From: Patagioenas fasciata
Lineage: Eukaryota > Chordata > Aves > Columbiformes > Columbidae
Assembly: GCF_037038585.1 (NCBI RefSeq)
Contig: NC_092541.1
Location: forward strand, 3,779,445 to 3,843,444
Reading direction: 5' to 3'
Length of the DNA: 64,000 nt
The stretch's first letter is position 1. Each line of letters starts with the position of its first letter. The notes under the pieces are model-generated. The model saw only the letters and a list, made by a program, of their open reading frames with translations. It did no database searches and was not told the DNA's origin. Positions 35,795-47,819 of this stretch are shown here, in pieces. The position numbers and the translations under genes were made by a program.

Positions 35795-38640
35795 GCATTG
35801 CCATTATCTCTACCAAACAGATGGGAGCAGAGGAGCAAAAGGTGGGCTTTCTTGCTTAATTTCAGATATCCAGAAGTTAGAAGTCTAAATCAGTTGTTTG
35901 ATGCTCGCTGTTGTGTGTAGCACAGGCTTCTCCAGCTGGGACTAGGCTGAAAGGGCTTCCCCATGCCACCCCTCAATCCCAGTGCTGTAGTGCTGTGACA
36001 TTTAGCTTCTCCATCAATAATATTTTAGTTTCAGGATAGGATAAGTTCCAAAGCAAGTCTCCCGCCACTAATGAGGGTGGAGAAGTGGGGTCTATTGAGG
36101 GGTACGAGCACAGCAGAGTTGTGGCAGCGAGTGCCACGTGTGCTGCAAAGCATCTGGGAGAGACAACCTTATGTGAAAGATCAATTTTGAGGCATGTCGG
36201 GGGAAAAAAAATGTTATTTTCAAGTTTACTTATAATGCTGTCTTTCATGTGCAAAGCAACTGTCTCATTTCATCAGAGCAAACAGCATATATTGGTTGCT
36301 CCCTCGCTTTTATTACTTTTTAACACAGAGCTTGTGTTATGTTTGAATTTTGGCAGGAACATAGGCCTGTAACAAGTGGGAGGTAAAGCTCGGTTAGTTT
36401 GGAGAAGGGGAGATATAATCATTTTTTTGCCATATAAAAAAATTAATTTCATACTAATACATGTTGTAAATTCAAGCTGTTAATTGGAAAAAATGAGAAC
36501 ATAAACATTTCAGTCTTTTTTAGTGTTTGTGTCAATCTGGTGCTTTGAGAAAAAAACAAGCTTTGATTATTTTTCATTTGAAGTGATGTTTCATTTCCAA
36601 AATCCCTTCAACTGGACTCTTTATTACCTGAAAATCACTCAAGACATGTTAGACTCGTAAAAGATGTATTCAGTTAATTCCTAAACCATTTTAAAACCTA
36701 TTTTTTCTGTTTGTCAATACTTTGAAGGTCAGATGATTCTTCTCCTCTTCCTCTACAATCACCAGCCTACTATCCTATCACTTCTTTGCTCAATGCAGAT
36801 GTGTTGAAAGGGAATTTCAGCCCCTGGCAAAGAGGGGACCAGGAGAGCTGGGGCAGTGCTGACTTCCCTCCTCAGCTTGCAGGGACCTGCTGTATTTTGG
36901 CTGATAAAAACTTACCCATGCTTTATTTTGAGTAGGGGATTTCTTAGAAATGAAATTAAAAAGAAAAGGGAAATCTCAACCTCGAAGTAAACCAGAACCA
37001 CCAAGGTTTTGCTGTACCGATGGCAAAGACAATATTCCTACTCTTAAACTTATTTTCTAAAAAAGACTGTCCTCAAACAACACCACATTGCAGTTCAGCC
37101 CCCAAATCCCAATAAAACAGACAGAAATTAATTGAGCTGGAAAACTCCGAGCCAGCTCTGCCTGTGAACCAGAGGACCTTTGCCAACCAAAGCTGTGCAG
37201 GATGACAGCTCCGGAGCCCAAACAGCTCATCTGCTTTTCTCTATTGGCACACGATAATCTCCGAATCCCAGGGCCGCTCGCTTTTGCTATGCGATGTCAA
37301 TATGGTCTTGTCTGGGAGCGGTGGCGTTTCCTTTCCCCGCAGCCTCGCTCGGGCTGCCCATCCCGTGTTATCTCTGGCAAGCTGCCCCGGGAGGAGATGC
37401 GCACGTGTTTGTTGGTGCTGTGGGATGTTAACACTTCCCTCCATCTGCTAATGTGCCCCTCTGAGTCTCCTGCCCGTTGCACGCGAAGCTTTGCGACGCT
37501 TCGAGCGCCGAACAAATCTGGTTTAGCAGGGCAGCTTGCAAACCCACTTATAATGGGCCCTTGTTACCCAGCCGACCTGCTTCCCTGGGAAGTTTGCCAA
37601 GGATCAGGCTAATGCATTTCAATGGCTGAGTGACAGCTCAGCATCCCACCAAGCACAGCAATTTGTCGTGTTTGCGTCTCCTGACTGCGATAGCTGCAAG
37701 TATTGTGGAAACAGGACTTAGTAGTGAGAGTTTATGGCTCTTTTTTGGCTAATTTCTCACATCTGCTACAGTTAACGCAAAGACCATAGCTACGGCAGGA
37801 CATCTTTCTTGATATGAAGTCTATGTGGTTACTAAAATAATTGGGATGTAAGGCAGAACGCTATTGTTCTCTTCCAGAGCCATGCACAGAGTGCTTGGAT
37901 CATGCCTCCCTTTCTCTGGGAACATGAAATCTCTGCAGCACCTTCTATTAATACCGAGTGTAGTCCTTGGCTTGGGTCCATGTGAAGATTGGCCTGGTTG
38001 GATGCATCTGAAGCAAGTCTAAAAGGAAAACAGCCCCGAGATCTGCATCTTCTGGGGTGGATTGCAATGAGCTTCAGAGTCTGCATCTTCCTCTCTAACA
38101 CTGCACCAACAAAATGTCTGCACTCTGCAGCAGGATCCCTCTGGCTGAGCATGGGGCAAGAAACCATGCTCCTGGTTTCCACAGCTTCCTAAATTATTAG
38201 ATGACAATGACAAATATCCTCAGTTTTTCTCCATCCTTTGGTCCTGTGTCTGGCAGTTGGAGGGATGGTCCCCAAGGCTCACGGAGGGCACATTTCTGGA
38301 TCTGAAGAGGCACCATGCTCCCCGTTTGCCTGTGGTGCTGCAAATGACAACAGACTGCAGGAACCAATTCGTTGCTCATAATGAAAAAGCAGCTTACGTG
38401 TGGTGGGGAGAGAAACAAGCACCATCCAGGAGAGAGAATGTTTAATGAAGTCCTCTGCAGTTATCATCAGTGTTCATTCACAGCAAGTATCATTTGCAAG
38501 AGACCTAGATAAATATTCTGTGTTTCCAGCCCATTCTGTATTGAAGCAGGGGAAACCAAATTGCTCCCTTTTAGCACATACCACAGGTGTCTGGGCAGAA
38601 ATGAAGGCAGATTACACCCTAACATCTCTAAAGAGGAGTC
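35795..38640. other. Unique sequence flanking a CpG-dense block
   Basis: No gene is supported. 36380-36720 is strongly AT-rich with few CpGs. The block at 37200-37510, annotated separately, stands out sharply from its surroundings. From 37640 to 38640 composition returns to average and only overlapping short open frames are present. Confidence 0.55.
37202..37510. promoter_or_regulatory. CpG-island-like block, possible promoter or enhancer
   Basis: By hand count about 23 CpGs fall within roughly 300 bp (37211-37510), with G+C near 58 percent. The 300 bp to its left, from 36900, have only a few CpGs. An observed/expected CpG ratio near 0.8 is my estimate. It holds a perfect E-box CACGTG (37402-37407), GTTAAC (37427-37432) and a CGAAGC/GCTTCG hairpin (37484-37503). 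TTATAATGGG follows at about 37550 and TAATGCATTTCAAT at about 37611. A 136-codon open frame (37202-37612, plus) spans it, but it shows no recognisable domain and open frames lengthen in GC-rich DNA. Retained CpGs suggest germline hypomethylation, hence a promoter or strong enhancer. No TSS can be proven from sequence. Confidence 0.5.
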
Positions 38641-38649
38641 TCAACCACC

Positions 38650-41350
38650 TTTTCTAGCTGATTCTGGAGGCTACATGGTCAACCAAGACAGGATCATGAT
38701 GCTATGAAGCAAGAGGACAGTCTGAACTGGAGAACCCCCACAAGAACCAGATGCGCCTGCAACCATCGGTCACATCTTGCAGCCATCAGTGAAATATCGC
38801 CACCTAGAAGCAACACAGGACATGCCTCATGGGAGACCAGTTTCTCCTATGCACACTGCACCTGAAGCTCACATGCTATGCCATTGTCAACCCAATGTAC
38901 AATAATACTGTAAGAGATCTTACTACAGCCATTGAAATGAGAACAGAGAGATGCATTCAGGAGTATTTCAGTGTCTGCAATTTGGAGGCCACATGGGCCA
39001 GAAAAAATGATGCTGAGGAGCTGTGTTTGGGAAAAGTTTTCAAATGAAGATTTAAGTCTGTTGTGCAGCGGCTGAGTCTTCTGGAAGCTGGTGGAAGAGG
39101 TCTTGCTTTTGACATTGTACTTTTTAGGCATTTCTTAACCTAGGGATGGCAACTGTTTCAGGGAATGGGGAAAGATGACATTCATGGTCTGTCTGAGATC
39201 CAAAATTTGGTCTAATGTTCTCTCCTTAAAACACAGACTATGAGATGATTCTTCACAAGACCACGAGGTATTCAGTGTTGTGGATGCTCTCCTCATCATG
39301 CAGTCACTCCTGAACTACTGTCCTCTTCTTATGAGCAATGACTGAGTAGGTGGCACCTCCTGGACAGGGCCTATGGTAGAGATACCCACAGTGACATCCC
39401 TCTTTGGGATGGCTGGTCCGAGCTTGGGATGCTGACAAGTATTGGGTGCAATGCTTCTCCTTCTCCCTGCATGGTCACACCACAAAGCTGTGGTGTTTGG
39501 TGATTCATGTTACTTCCATCCAGTGGCAGCTGTGGAGAAAGGAAACACATGACACTGACATAATCCTTGCTGCTCCCATGCCAACATCCCGTTCTGCCTG
39601 GCTTTGGGGGTATCCATAGCTAAAGGGTCATGATCTCCTTTCCCTTTGGTGTAAAGAGCTTTAGCACTTTTCCCTTCCATCTCTTCTACCTCACCGCCCC
39701 CTTTCCCTCCAGAGCAAACAACATTCAAAAGATTTTTGACACTACCACGATGTTCTGGTCTGACACATCAAGGACAGGCTGCAACCGCATCCCTGAGATG
39801 CGTCACTGAGAGAAAGTCAAACACATCAAGACTTAACTCTTCCTAGGGTATACGTTACCGCACACACTCTGCCTTTCACCTCCTCAGTGGGCGTCAGGAC
39901 CTCACTTATGGACCTCAAGCTGCAGAATAGCTGAACCTTCAGAAGGAAGTGGAGAGGTTGGCTGTCTACTGGCTCTAGCATTTGCTGAGGGGGTGTTTGG
40001 CTGTTCCTGCCAGAAGCAAAAGCTGCTCTGCATGGACCTGTTAAAAAAGAGTAAGTCTGGCTGTAAACAGGCATTTCACTGTGATTGCGCTACTTACAAA
40101 TGTAATTGAGGAGAGGTGACTTCTCACCGACGCACATGCAGGAAGAAGAGAACTAACCTAATGTAAACCCGAAAGGGGTAAAACTTACTGCCAATCGAAT
40201 ATTTGCCCCAAATGAACACGGCGAGATAGTGAAGCTGTAACAGTGTGTACTACATCAAGAACAATCTAAGCCAGTGTTATGTCAATGTGAGGGTCCTATC
40301 AACAAATCTCGGAGTAGAGCCTTCCGACCATTTCTGAGGCAGTGGGTTATACCCCAATCACTTCAACAAGGTTGGAAAGACCTGTTGTGACACCCCTTGA
40401 AAGGTTCCCACTGCCTGTGCTTGTGGTCACTATGATATCAGAGAGCAGGAGATTGGCATGAACTCCCTTGGATCATCAGCCATGGTCAGTGTTTGTGGCC
40501 AGACAAAACAAGTCTGAAAAGGTGGTGTTGTTTTTCTATAGCTCATGATCTTCAGAGGATGTGAAGCTGCCTTCCTGTTCTTCCTGGCAGGCTGCTGACA
40601 TCATCCAGGTTGTCATTACATGGCAGAAGTCCCAAAGAGATTGAAAGGCTCCCAGATGTGCCCAGAGCCATCTTTGTCTGCTGGGGATCAGGTAATCCAG
40701 ATGTTGTTGTGGCTGGTGAGGTGGAGGAGGTGGGAAGGCAGTCAAAATCTCAGTAGCTATCGTTACTGAGAGCAGAGTCTCGTCTCAATAACATAACGGC
40801 GCATCCGTCACCTCAACTGGAAATATGACATTGGTGGCAAATCAGATGGGTCCTGGGCTAAAGTGTTGAAAGTGGGTGAATTGACCCAGCAGAATGGGTT
40901 GGTCATGGAATAAGGTATAAAAGTTGGCTTAAGCATGGCATGTTTGTCACCTTCTCTTTCCTTTAGCAATCACAATAGGTATGAATCTCTTTGCCCTTCC
41001 CAGCCAGCCTTTCTTTGTCCAGGTACTCACCCTAAACCAAAATCTGGTCATAGTGACCAGAGTGAGTGATTTGAATATCTTCTCATGTTCATTCTACAGA
41101 CAGCAGTCTCAATGGCTGGTCACCAGAACTGATGCAAGATGGCTATGGGCCACCCTACCACGCCAGCTATGGCCACCATGAAGCTCCCAAAACTGTGATG
41201 GGGAGCCTACTTCAGATTTTAACTGTAATCAGACCTGTGTGGTGCAGCTCATCGCGTCACTCAGGTAAGCTGGAATGGATGGAGGTGATAGCTGAAGTGT
41301 TTCTTTCCCCATGGGGCACAGAGGCCCATGTGCTTCCTGCCTAACATCAT
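38650..41350. other. Unassigned block of unusual texture
   Basis: This 2.7 kb stretch has few homopolymer runs and many short open segments but no long frame, and it reads more like a decayed transcript or transposon than the AT-rich surroundings. A translated segment near 38760 (CACNHRSHLAAI) superficially resembles the CxCNHLTxFAVL end of adhesion-GPCR GPS motifs, but no membrane segment follows. GGTATAAAAG at 40914-40923 is TATA-like. I could not assign it to any gene, retrovirus or transposon family. Confidence 0.3.
41100..41264 (+). other. Weak candidate exon
   Basis: A 165-bp segment lies between a good splice-acceptor-like sequence (pyrimidine-rich tract ending TTCTACAG at 41099) and a consensus donor-like CAG/GTAAGC (41262-41270). 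Read from 41102 it is open throughout and includes ELMQDGYGPPYHASYGHHEA, rich in Gly, Tyr and His. I do not recognise a family, and no partner exons are visible. Acceptor-donor pairs around open 165-bp windows do arise by chance in 64 kb, so this is a candidate only. Confidence 0.2.
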
Positions 41351-41354
41351 GATC

Positions 41355-44300
41355 CCAACAGGAACATCTCTGAGGTTCAGTTCATCTTCTCAGATCTTTT
41401 CTGTAGGCTCTGAACCAACTTTGTTCTTCATGCTGCTCCAGAGTAGCTGGTGATGCTCATTGCTCCTGTCATTGATACCAATTGGTCACGTACATCTAAC
41501 AAATGAGAGATTTTCCTGTGAGACTTTGTAATGTCCCCACTCCCCGGACTCAGATTCTTCCTGCATGCTGACTGTGAACAAAACGTTTCTATTTTTAGCC
41601 TTGAGGTGCTGGCAAGAAATGCAGCGTATAGATCTGCATTACAGTCAGGTAATAGCACAGCCCCTAATCCTTGGCCTTCGTTTCATTCTGCCTGTACCAA
41701 GGACTGCAAACCTTGGTGCTTAATCTATTGCCCTAATTGCTTGTCAGCCACTCTCCCAAATGCAAATAAGATGGAACAATAGGTAAGATTTTTCATGAGA
41801 AATTGCATGAGGGATTCAGAAAGCTTAATGTAGGCTGTGTTCAATAATGTCTGTGTTTAAAGTCTGGAGTGCTTATTCTATCAATTTTCTCCTTTCTCCC
41901 TTTCTGAATTTTATTTTCGAGCAGGGAAAAATCTTTTCCAAGGTCACAGAGAGGTTACATTTTCAGATGTTTGCAGTGCATCGCTTCAGGGTAGGTTAAA
42001 ACTCCCTTAATGATCGTAGCCTGTCTTGACTGGAATTCATTTCTTCTGCTATCTTTATCTTATACCTTCCTGAATCCTGTCAGAGTTATGGTGCTGCTAA
42101 TGTGGCACGACAACAAGGACAGAAGACACTTTTCTCCCGCTTGCTCTTTTTTTAAACCTACAATAGTGATTTGTTGTCTCTTTTTGTCGTCTTCTGCTTT
42201 CTTGTGGCTTCGACTTGACAGAAAGGGGCTGCTCAGTGCTGCAGTCAGGATACGGGCAAAAATGGAGCAATGCTCTTTATTCTGGAGGAAACTGGGTTTA
42301 TTCTCTGTGTACTAGAAAATCTGTTCCTCCGTGCCACCTCTGGTGTCTTTCAAGTTAACACCCCAAAACGGAGCAAAAGGACCACAGCACCCCTTTTGTG
42401 GGATGCAAACCCAAAAGGCTGAGGATATTCAGGAATTAAAGACCTGTGGCACTGTGCTGTGGGGAAATTAACTGTAAATGTGGTGCAAACACATTGAGCC
42501 TTCTTCTGTGGTGCCTTGAGCTTCAAACCAACCTTCACCTCCCATCACAATCTGCTTGGATTAGAGAGGCACAGTCTGTCTAGCTGGTGAAATGCCTTCA
42601 GAGAGGAGAAAGATGCCGCGTGTTAATAAATAATGATAACTGATGATCCTGTCTGGGGGCGAGCAGGGAGGTAGAGCTACAAATTCAATCAACAGGTGCA
42701 ATTTGCATCCCCAGAGCCAAGTACATGAAACAGCCTATGAGTAAATTAATTACTATTGGAAGGCCAGGGGCTCTTGCGGGACAGCAAGGGATGCACTTCA
42801 GCTTATATTTAGATTTAAAGTCTTGGCTTAAGAGACCTTGTCTCCACTTTCATGCTTATAACAGGGACAGGTAACCCTATATTTGCAAGGACAGATTATA
42901 GCACAGATAAATTGCTCTTCTCCTACCTAAGGCCTTGAAGCAAAGTCACTGGATAACAGGCTGTCACGGCCATCTGTTTCACTGTCACCTCTGGGTCTGC
43001 ATTAGGTGCCATCCATCAGCAGAACTCTCACCCAGCATGGAGCATCACCAACCAAAAATGACTTGAAACTGCTGAGAGCTCCCCAAACAGGCTTCTTCTG
43101 CTCCTACAACGACATCAAATGCTTCTTTCGCCTTTCTGCCCACATCCTCTACCAGAATTACTCTCTTCTTGGACACCGAGTCCCTTCCAAACTATGGTGA
43201 CCAACGGAGGCATCTATCTAACGTGTTTCTTTAGTAGCTGTCCCAGCTTTCATCCCACTACCTTTACCAGGACACAGTTACACACTTGACAGAGATTTAT
43301 ATGCTTAAGCACTCTCCTAACTTTTCTCTTTAAGATGATGCTTCCCCCCCATCAACTTTGGCTTTGGACAATTTGTCCCAGCAGCAACCAGAGGAACTGC
43401 TGGGTCAATGATTCTCCATTCATGGGCAAACCACCCCTACCAGGAAAATGATTGTTTTGTTCACTGGTGGTGTGTTGCATTGCTAAAAATTTACTGCTGC
43501 TGTGAGAATGGTGTTTTCTGGGTGTTGCCAGCAGAACAGGCAACCTAAGGAAGGTCAAGGGAAATCCATTAATTCTATGATTTCTTGTTCATGTGACCAA
43601 TATTTCTCTGTGTACAAGTGCATTAATATTTTTCTATCCATATTCAAAATGCTTTGCCTTGGTCTACATTTGCTTTTGTCCTCAGTCAATCAAAAGTGGT
43701 GTCTTATGCTTGTCCCTAGGCCAGTGATAACCCCTGTTTCTTCCTCCTATCTTTTCTAACCAGTGTTCTCATACACACAGCAAAAATAACATAAACATAA
43801 GCACAGTCATAAAATACCAATGAAGAGGATAATGCAATTTCTGAATTCAGTGATAATCATCAAGACTATATTGGTAATATTATAGTGTTCTATATCTCAA
43901 TTGTTATGTAGCCACCATTACCTCTGGTGTTGAGAATTATCGCAGTCCTGTAGTACAGGAGGGAATTTATACCTAGACCTGTGCTAGCACATCAATTTGT
44001 GGTGTGTACATAGCCTGCCCTTCATTGCTTGCACTCTGCATCCTCTAATGAATTCTGTGAGTAAATAAAAACCACAGGAGAATCGAGGTTTCTGATTCCC
44101 CTACAAGACGCATCTATGTTGTGCTCCAAAATAAAAACAGAAAGTAGCCTTGCTAATGTTAACTTTTCTGGCATGCAGTACAATGTCTCTATCTTTAACG
44201 CTTTCTCTCCCATGGGCAAAAAAACCCCTATTAACAGATTCCTTCTGCTCTGACATCCTTATATTTGTGTTATGCTCATTATGCTCTGATGAGACTAGAA

Positions 44301-47300
44301 GCAAAACTGGAACCAGCTCATGCTGGGGCAGTGACACCAGTATGACCAACAAGGGAGTGTGAAGAAGATCTTGAGGAGCAGAGCCGGCATCAATACATTG
44401 CGAGATGGGCTGTTAGACAATGTCTGTAGGAACCAGCATATGTAATTTCCCGGGGTGAAGGAGAGGGCTGTATCTGCACTGCAAAATAGCTGTTTTATAA
44501 CCTGTTAACTGCAGGATGGCCTCCAAATTATGTCAAGACAATGATATTAGCCAGTTAAATGCCAAGTGTCAGCAACAGAGATTGCATGAGGATACAGAAA
44601 GAACCAAATATGCCAATAAATCCCACTGAAACAGTGCTGACAATTACAGAGCCCTAGGGCTGCCGGGACCTGGGTGTATTTTAAACAAAAGCATAGTGTG
44701 GGCAGCACAGGTAACCACTCAGTAGCTGACTAACCCAAATAGAAAGCTGACTGTCCTCAATATAAGTCAAAGTTGTGTCTCTGATATTGAGGGTCATCTG
44801 CAGCATATCCTCCTTTTCTGGACAGTCTGTGCTTTGATGCAGAAATTGCTTAAAAGAGTTACAGGTCACAGCAAAAGCAGACTCTGTTCTCCAGGTTTAT
44901 AGAGCAGTGAGTTTAAACAGAACTGAGATACACAAATGAACGTGCTCCCTGAACCTTCTCTGTGGGACATGAGCATGATGGGTGCACAAGAGAGAAAGAG
45001 AATTTAAACCTTAGACCTACAGGGAGAAGGGAGAAAGACCCCCTCTTTGTGCAAAAGTAAATTAGGAAACAATTATGTGGTGCAGGGGAAAAATTACAGT
45101 AGTAGCCAGTAAGGAAGACTTCTCTTAATCATCCTGCATTAGCTCAGTGAATTGGAAAATCACGCCAAGTCTGCCAGAGAATATACTGCCCAAACCTCAG
45201 CTCAACTGCCGAGCTACATAATGTTTAGCTGCTTGGACAGGAAAATGCACTGCTTCCCATAAAGCATGCCTCCCCGAGAATTACAATCTCTTATTTGCCA
45301 TGCCAAGGTGGGTGTGTAGGGGGAGAGGATTGGAAATAAATGCCACGAATGCTCCCCGTTGTGAGCGGGGAGTTGGTTTATCTCTTCAGCCCAGAACATA
45401 AACCCCACAGCTGCGAGTGGAAACAAGGGTGATTTACAGTGCAAGCCTCCGAGGAGGGATGAGGAAGGTGTTTCTTCTTCATCACAAGCCTGACCCTTGC
45501 CTTGTGTGGATACGCGAGGAATAAAAAGTGTGAGATCCTTGAAGGGAGAGGAAAAATAGTGTTTTCCTATGAGAAGTCTTCCCAGGGCCACGCTGACAAA
45601 TCTGCAGTGCTTTTCATTATGGTGCCATGGAGCACTTAGTGTATGCACCCAGGAAAATGAATTTATCCACAGCTCCAAAGCCATGGGGGTGCCTGTGGTG
45701 GAGAAGGCACCAGCAGTTCAGGAGAGGAGCTTCCAGGTGCTTGGACAGAGCTTTGACACCACCTCCCCCTTGACAGTGGTTTCTTTGGTCCTACAGCCCC
45801 ATTGTAGCTCATAACCAGGGGCTTTTGCAGTGATTAAACCATCAGGCTGGGATCGAGGGGACAGTTTGCTCTGTCACAGGTGAGTGGCCAAGCCAAAAAT
45901 AATCTCTTCTCTCTTTCATACTTCCCACGTTGACAAAAAAATAGGATAAATCAGCCCTTGGGGAGGATGGAGGTTTATGGTCCACTGATTAAGAGCTCAT
46001 GTTCACATTAATCCTATTTTAATAATGACAATAATGATTTAGAGTTTCTGCTTCCATTTGAGGAACTTCCACCTTAAGATGAGAAGCTCAGAAATTGAGT
46101 GTTTCCTTGAAGCAGTCTCAGAGCTGCTGGCCCAAAATTGCTCCTCATGCTGGCTTGGCTGCTTTCACCAATGCTTGTCACTAGAGGAGCCAAGAGAGGA
46201 GCCTGGGTGTATGTGACACATCATCTCATGTAACCACCAGCTGAACCCAACTGTGAGAGTTGGTCTGTGGGCAGGATAAGTAGTAATGGTGTAAGAGAAA
46301 AAGGAAGGTTTTTGGCAATTTCCCTTGACTTGGTGGGTGTTTTTACTTGGGCTTTCTGCCTGGGCACCATCCAGAGCATTCACGGTTCCTCCTTGCACCA
46401 TGTGTGGGTGCGACTGCAGAGGGAACCACTGCCCAACCAACTGATGTATGAGAGGTCCCAGGCGCTAAAAAGCTCTTGAGTCTTGTCACCTCTGCACTCC
46501 TGGAAAAAAGAGCCCATTTTCTGCACGGGGATATGACCTGAAAGAGCGTTGAGCTCACACAGGGCTGTTTAGCAGGAAAGTAATTCACTTTGTCTTTGCA
46601 TCTGTGAGCTGGGAAACACAATGCAGTATCTCATGGCAAGTTACTCTTTAAAAGTAACTGAGGCATACCTAAAACAACGGCTTTTTATCTATTTGTTTAT
46701 TCATTTTTAATATGCAGAAGTATAAGAGAGAAGCTATTTGATTTTTTAACATTGCAAGAGCTAATAGAATGCTTAGCTGGCTCCTCTCTCGCAAGCATCT
46801 CTGCTCCTAAAAAAAAGGTCTAAAAGTCTTCTCTAGAAAACACCTTCCTTTAAAGAAGAGCTTGAGAAATGCCGTTCTTGAATGCCAAGGTTGAGCTTTG
46901 TGGGTGGTATCGGACTTGTAAGGGTAACTCACCAAGCTGGTGAAGGAGCGAGATTGGGGGAATGTGCACAAAGGCATCAAGGGCTCTCGCCTTCAGCTGG
47001 CAGAGGCAGCTCTCACCGCCATGGTGTTTGCGACCAATCTCAACCCAAAGCTGCTTCAGAGAGTTTTCTTATAGCTGAATCTCACCAGAGGAGCCTCATG
47101 GAGATTTGATTTTCCAGGGAGGCAAAATAGCTGCCTGCCTTCCCGAGTTTCTCTCTGCTCCATTTGCTCAGGCTCTCCACATTCAGCAGAAATCCCTCAG
47201 CTCTTCCAAAAATCAAACATCCAGAGGCAAAGCTAAGCAAAATAAATTCCTCCTGTCCCAGGCTGTCACTCCGAATGGTTTATACCAATAAGAAACCATT

Positions 47301-47640
47301 AGTCGCTAATACCACAGGGTCTGTGTGTATGATTGTCTATTTTATAGTGTATTTTCCCCCTGTGTGGGCCTGTGGTCACTGTGTATCAGGAGGCTACCGG
47401 TTAATGGAGGGTGTTTTGGGACATCTGTTCTCATGGGGAACCCTTTTCTACCTACACGTGAATGCGATTTGATTCAGCGAAATCCGCTTCAGGACAAAAG
47501 TCTAAATGAATCACTTGGACTCTCTCGTTTGTTTCAGGAATGTTGGGATATTTTATTTTAGGTAGATAAAACAGCCAGTTCCATTTTATCACTTCAATCC
47601 CTTTTATTTTTAACATGTTGGTGTACTGAAATATTGATGG
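41355..47640. other. Mostly unique non-coding sequence
   Basis: About 6.3 kb with no supported gene or named repeat. The longest open frame, 156 codons on the minus strand at 45214-45684, has no recognisable content. No tandem array or RNA gene was noticed. Confidence 0.5.
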
Positions 47641-47818
47641 CATTTTATAACAACAAACCCACTTTAATTTATACTAAATATCCACTTAATAATATATGTG
47701 CATAATAACCCTATTTAATATTGTATATATTAATAGATACAATATATATTTAATATAAGTTCTTTATAATATATTAAACCTAGTATAACACAATATAAAA
47801 TCCTATCGCATTATAATG
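47640..47818. other. Strongly AT-rich tract
   Basis: About 180 bp composed largely of ATATT, TAATA and TATATT motifs with very few G or C. It contains an inverted repeat: ATATTGTAT (47718-47726) and ATACAATAT (47737-47745) around ten bases. Such tracts can act as DNA-unwinding or matrix-attachment regions or be decayed microsatellites. Nothing here distinguishes these. Confidence 0.7.
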
Positions 47819-47819
47819 T

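Noticed and set aside
38740..38790. CACNHRSHLAAI reading resembling the GPS motif of adhesion GPCRs
   Set aside because: Only a dozen residues agree, the usual upstream tryptophans and cysteines are not in frame, and no transmembrane segment follows. Probably coincidence.
40390..40985. Possible retroviral LTR, suggested by GGTATAAAAG near 40914
   Set aside because: No TG...CA termini, polyadenylation signal pairing, primer-binding site or second LTR could be found.
41132..41200. DGYG within the candidate exon, similar to a short motif in carnitine/choline acyltransferases
   Set aside because: The four residues alone carry no weight, and the neighbouring conserved blocks of that family are absent.
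45214..45684. 156-codon minus-strand open frame
   Set aside because: No family resemblance and no splice or promoter context. Treated as chance.
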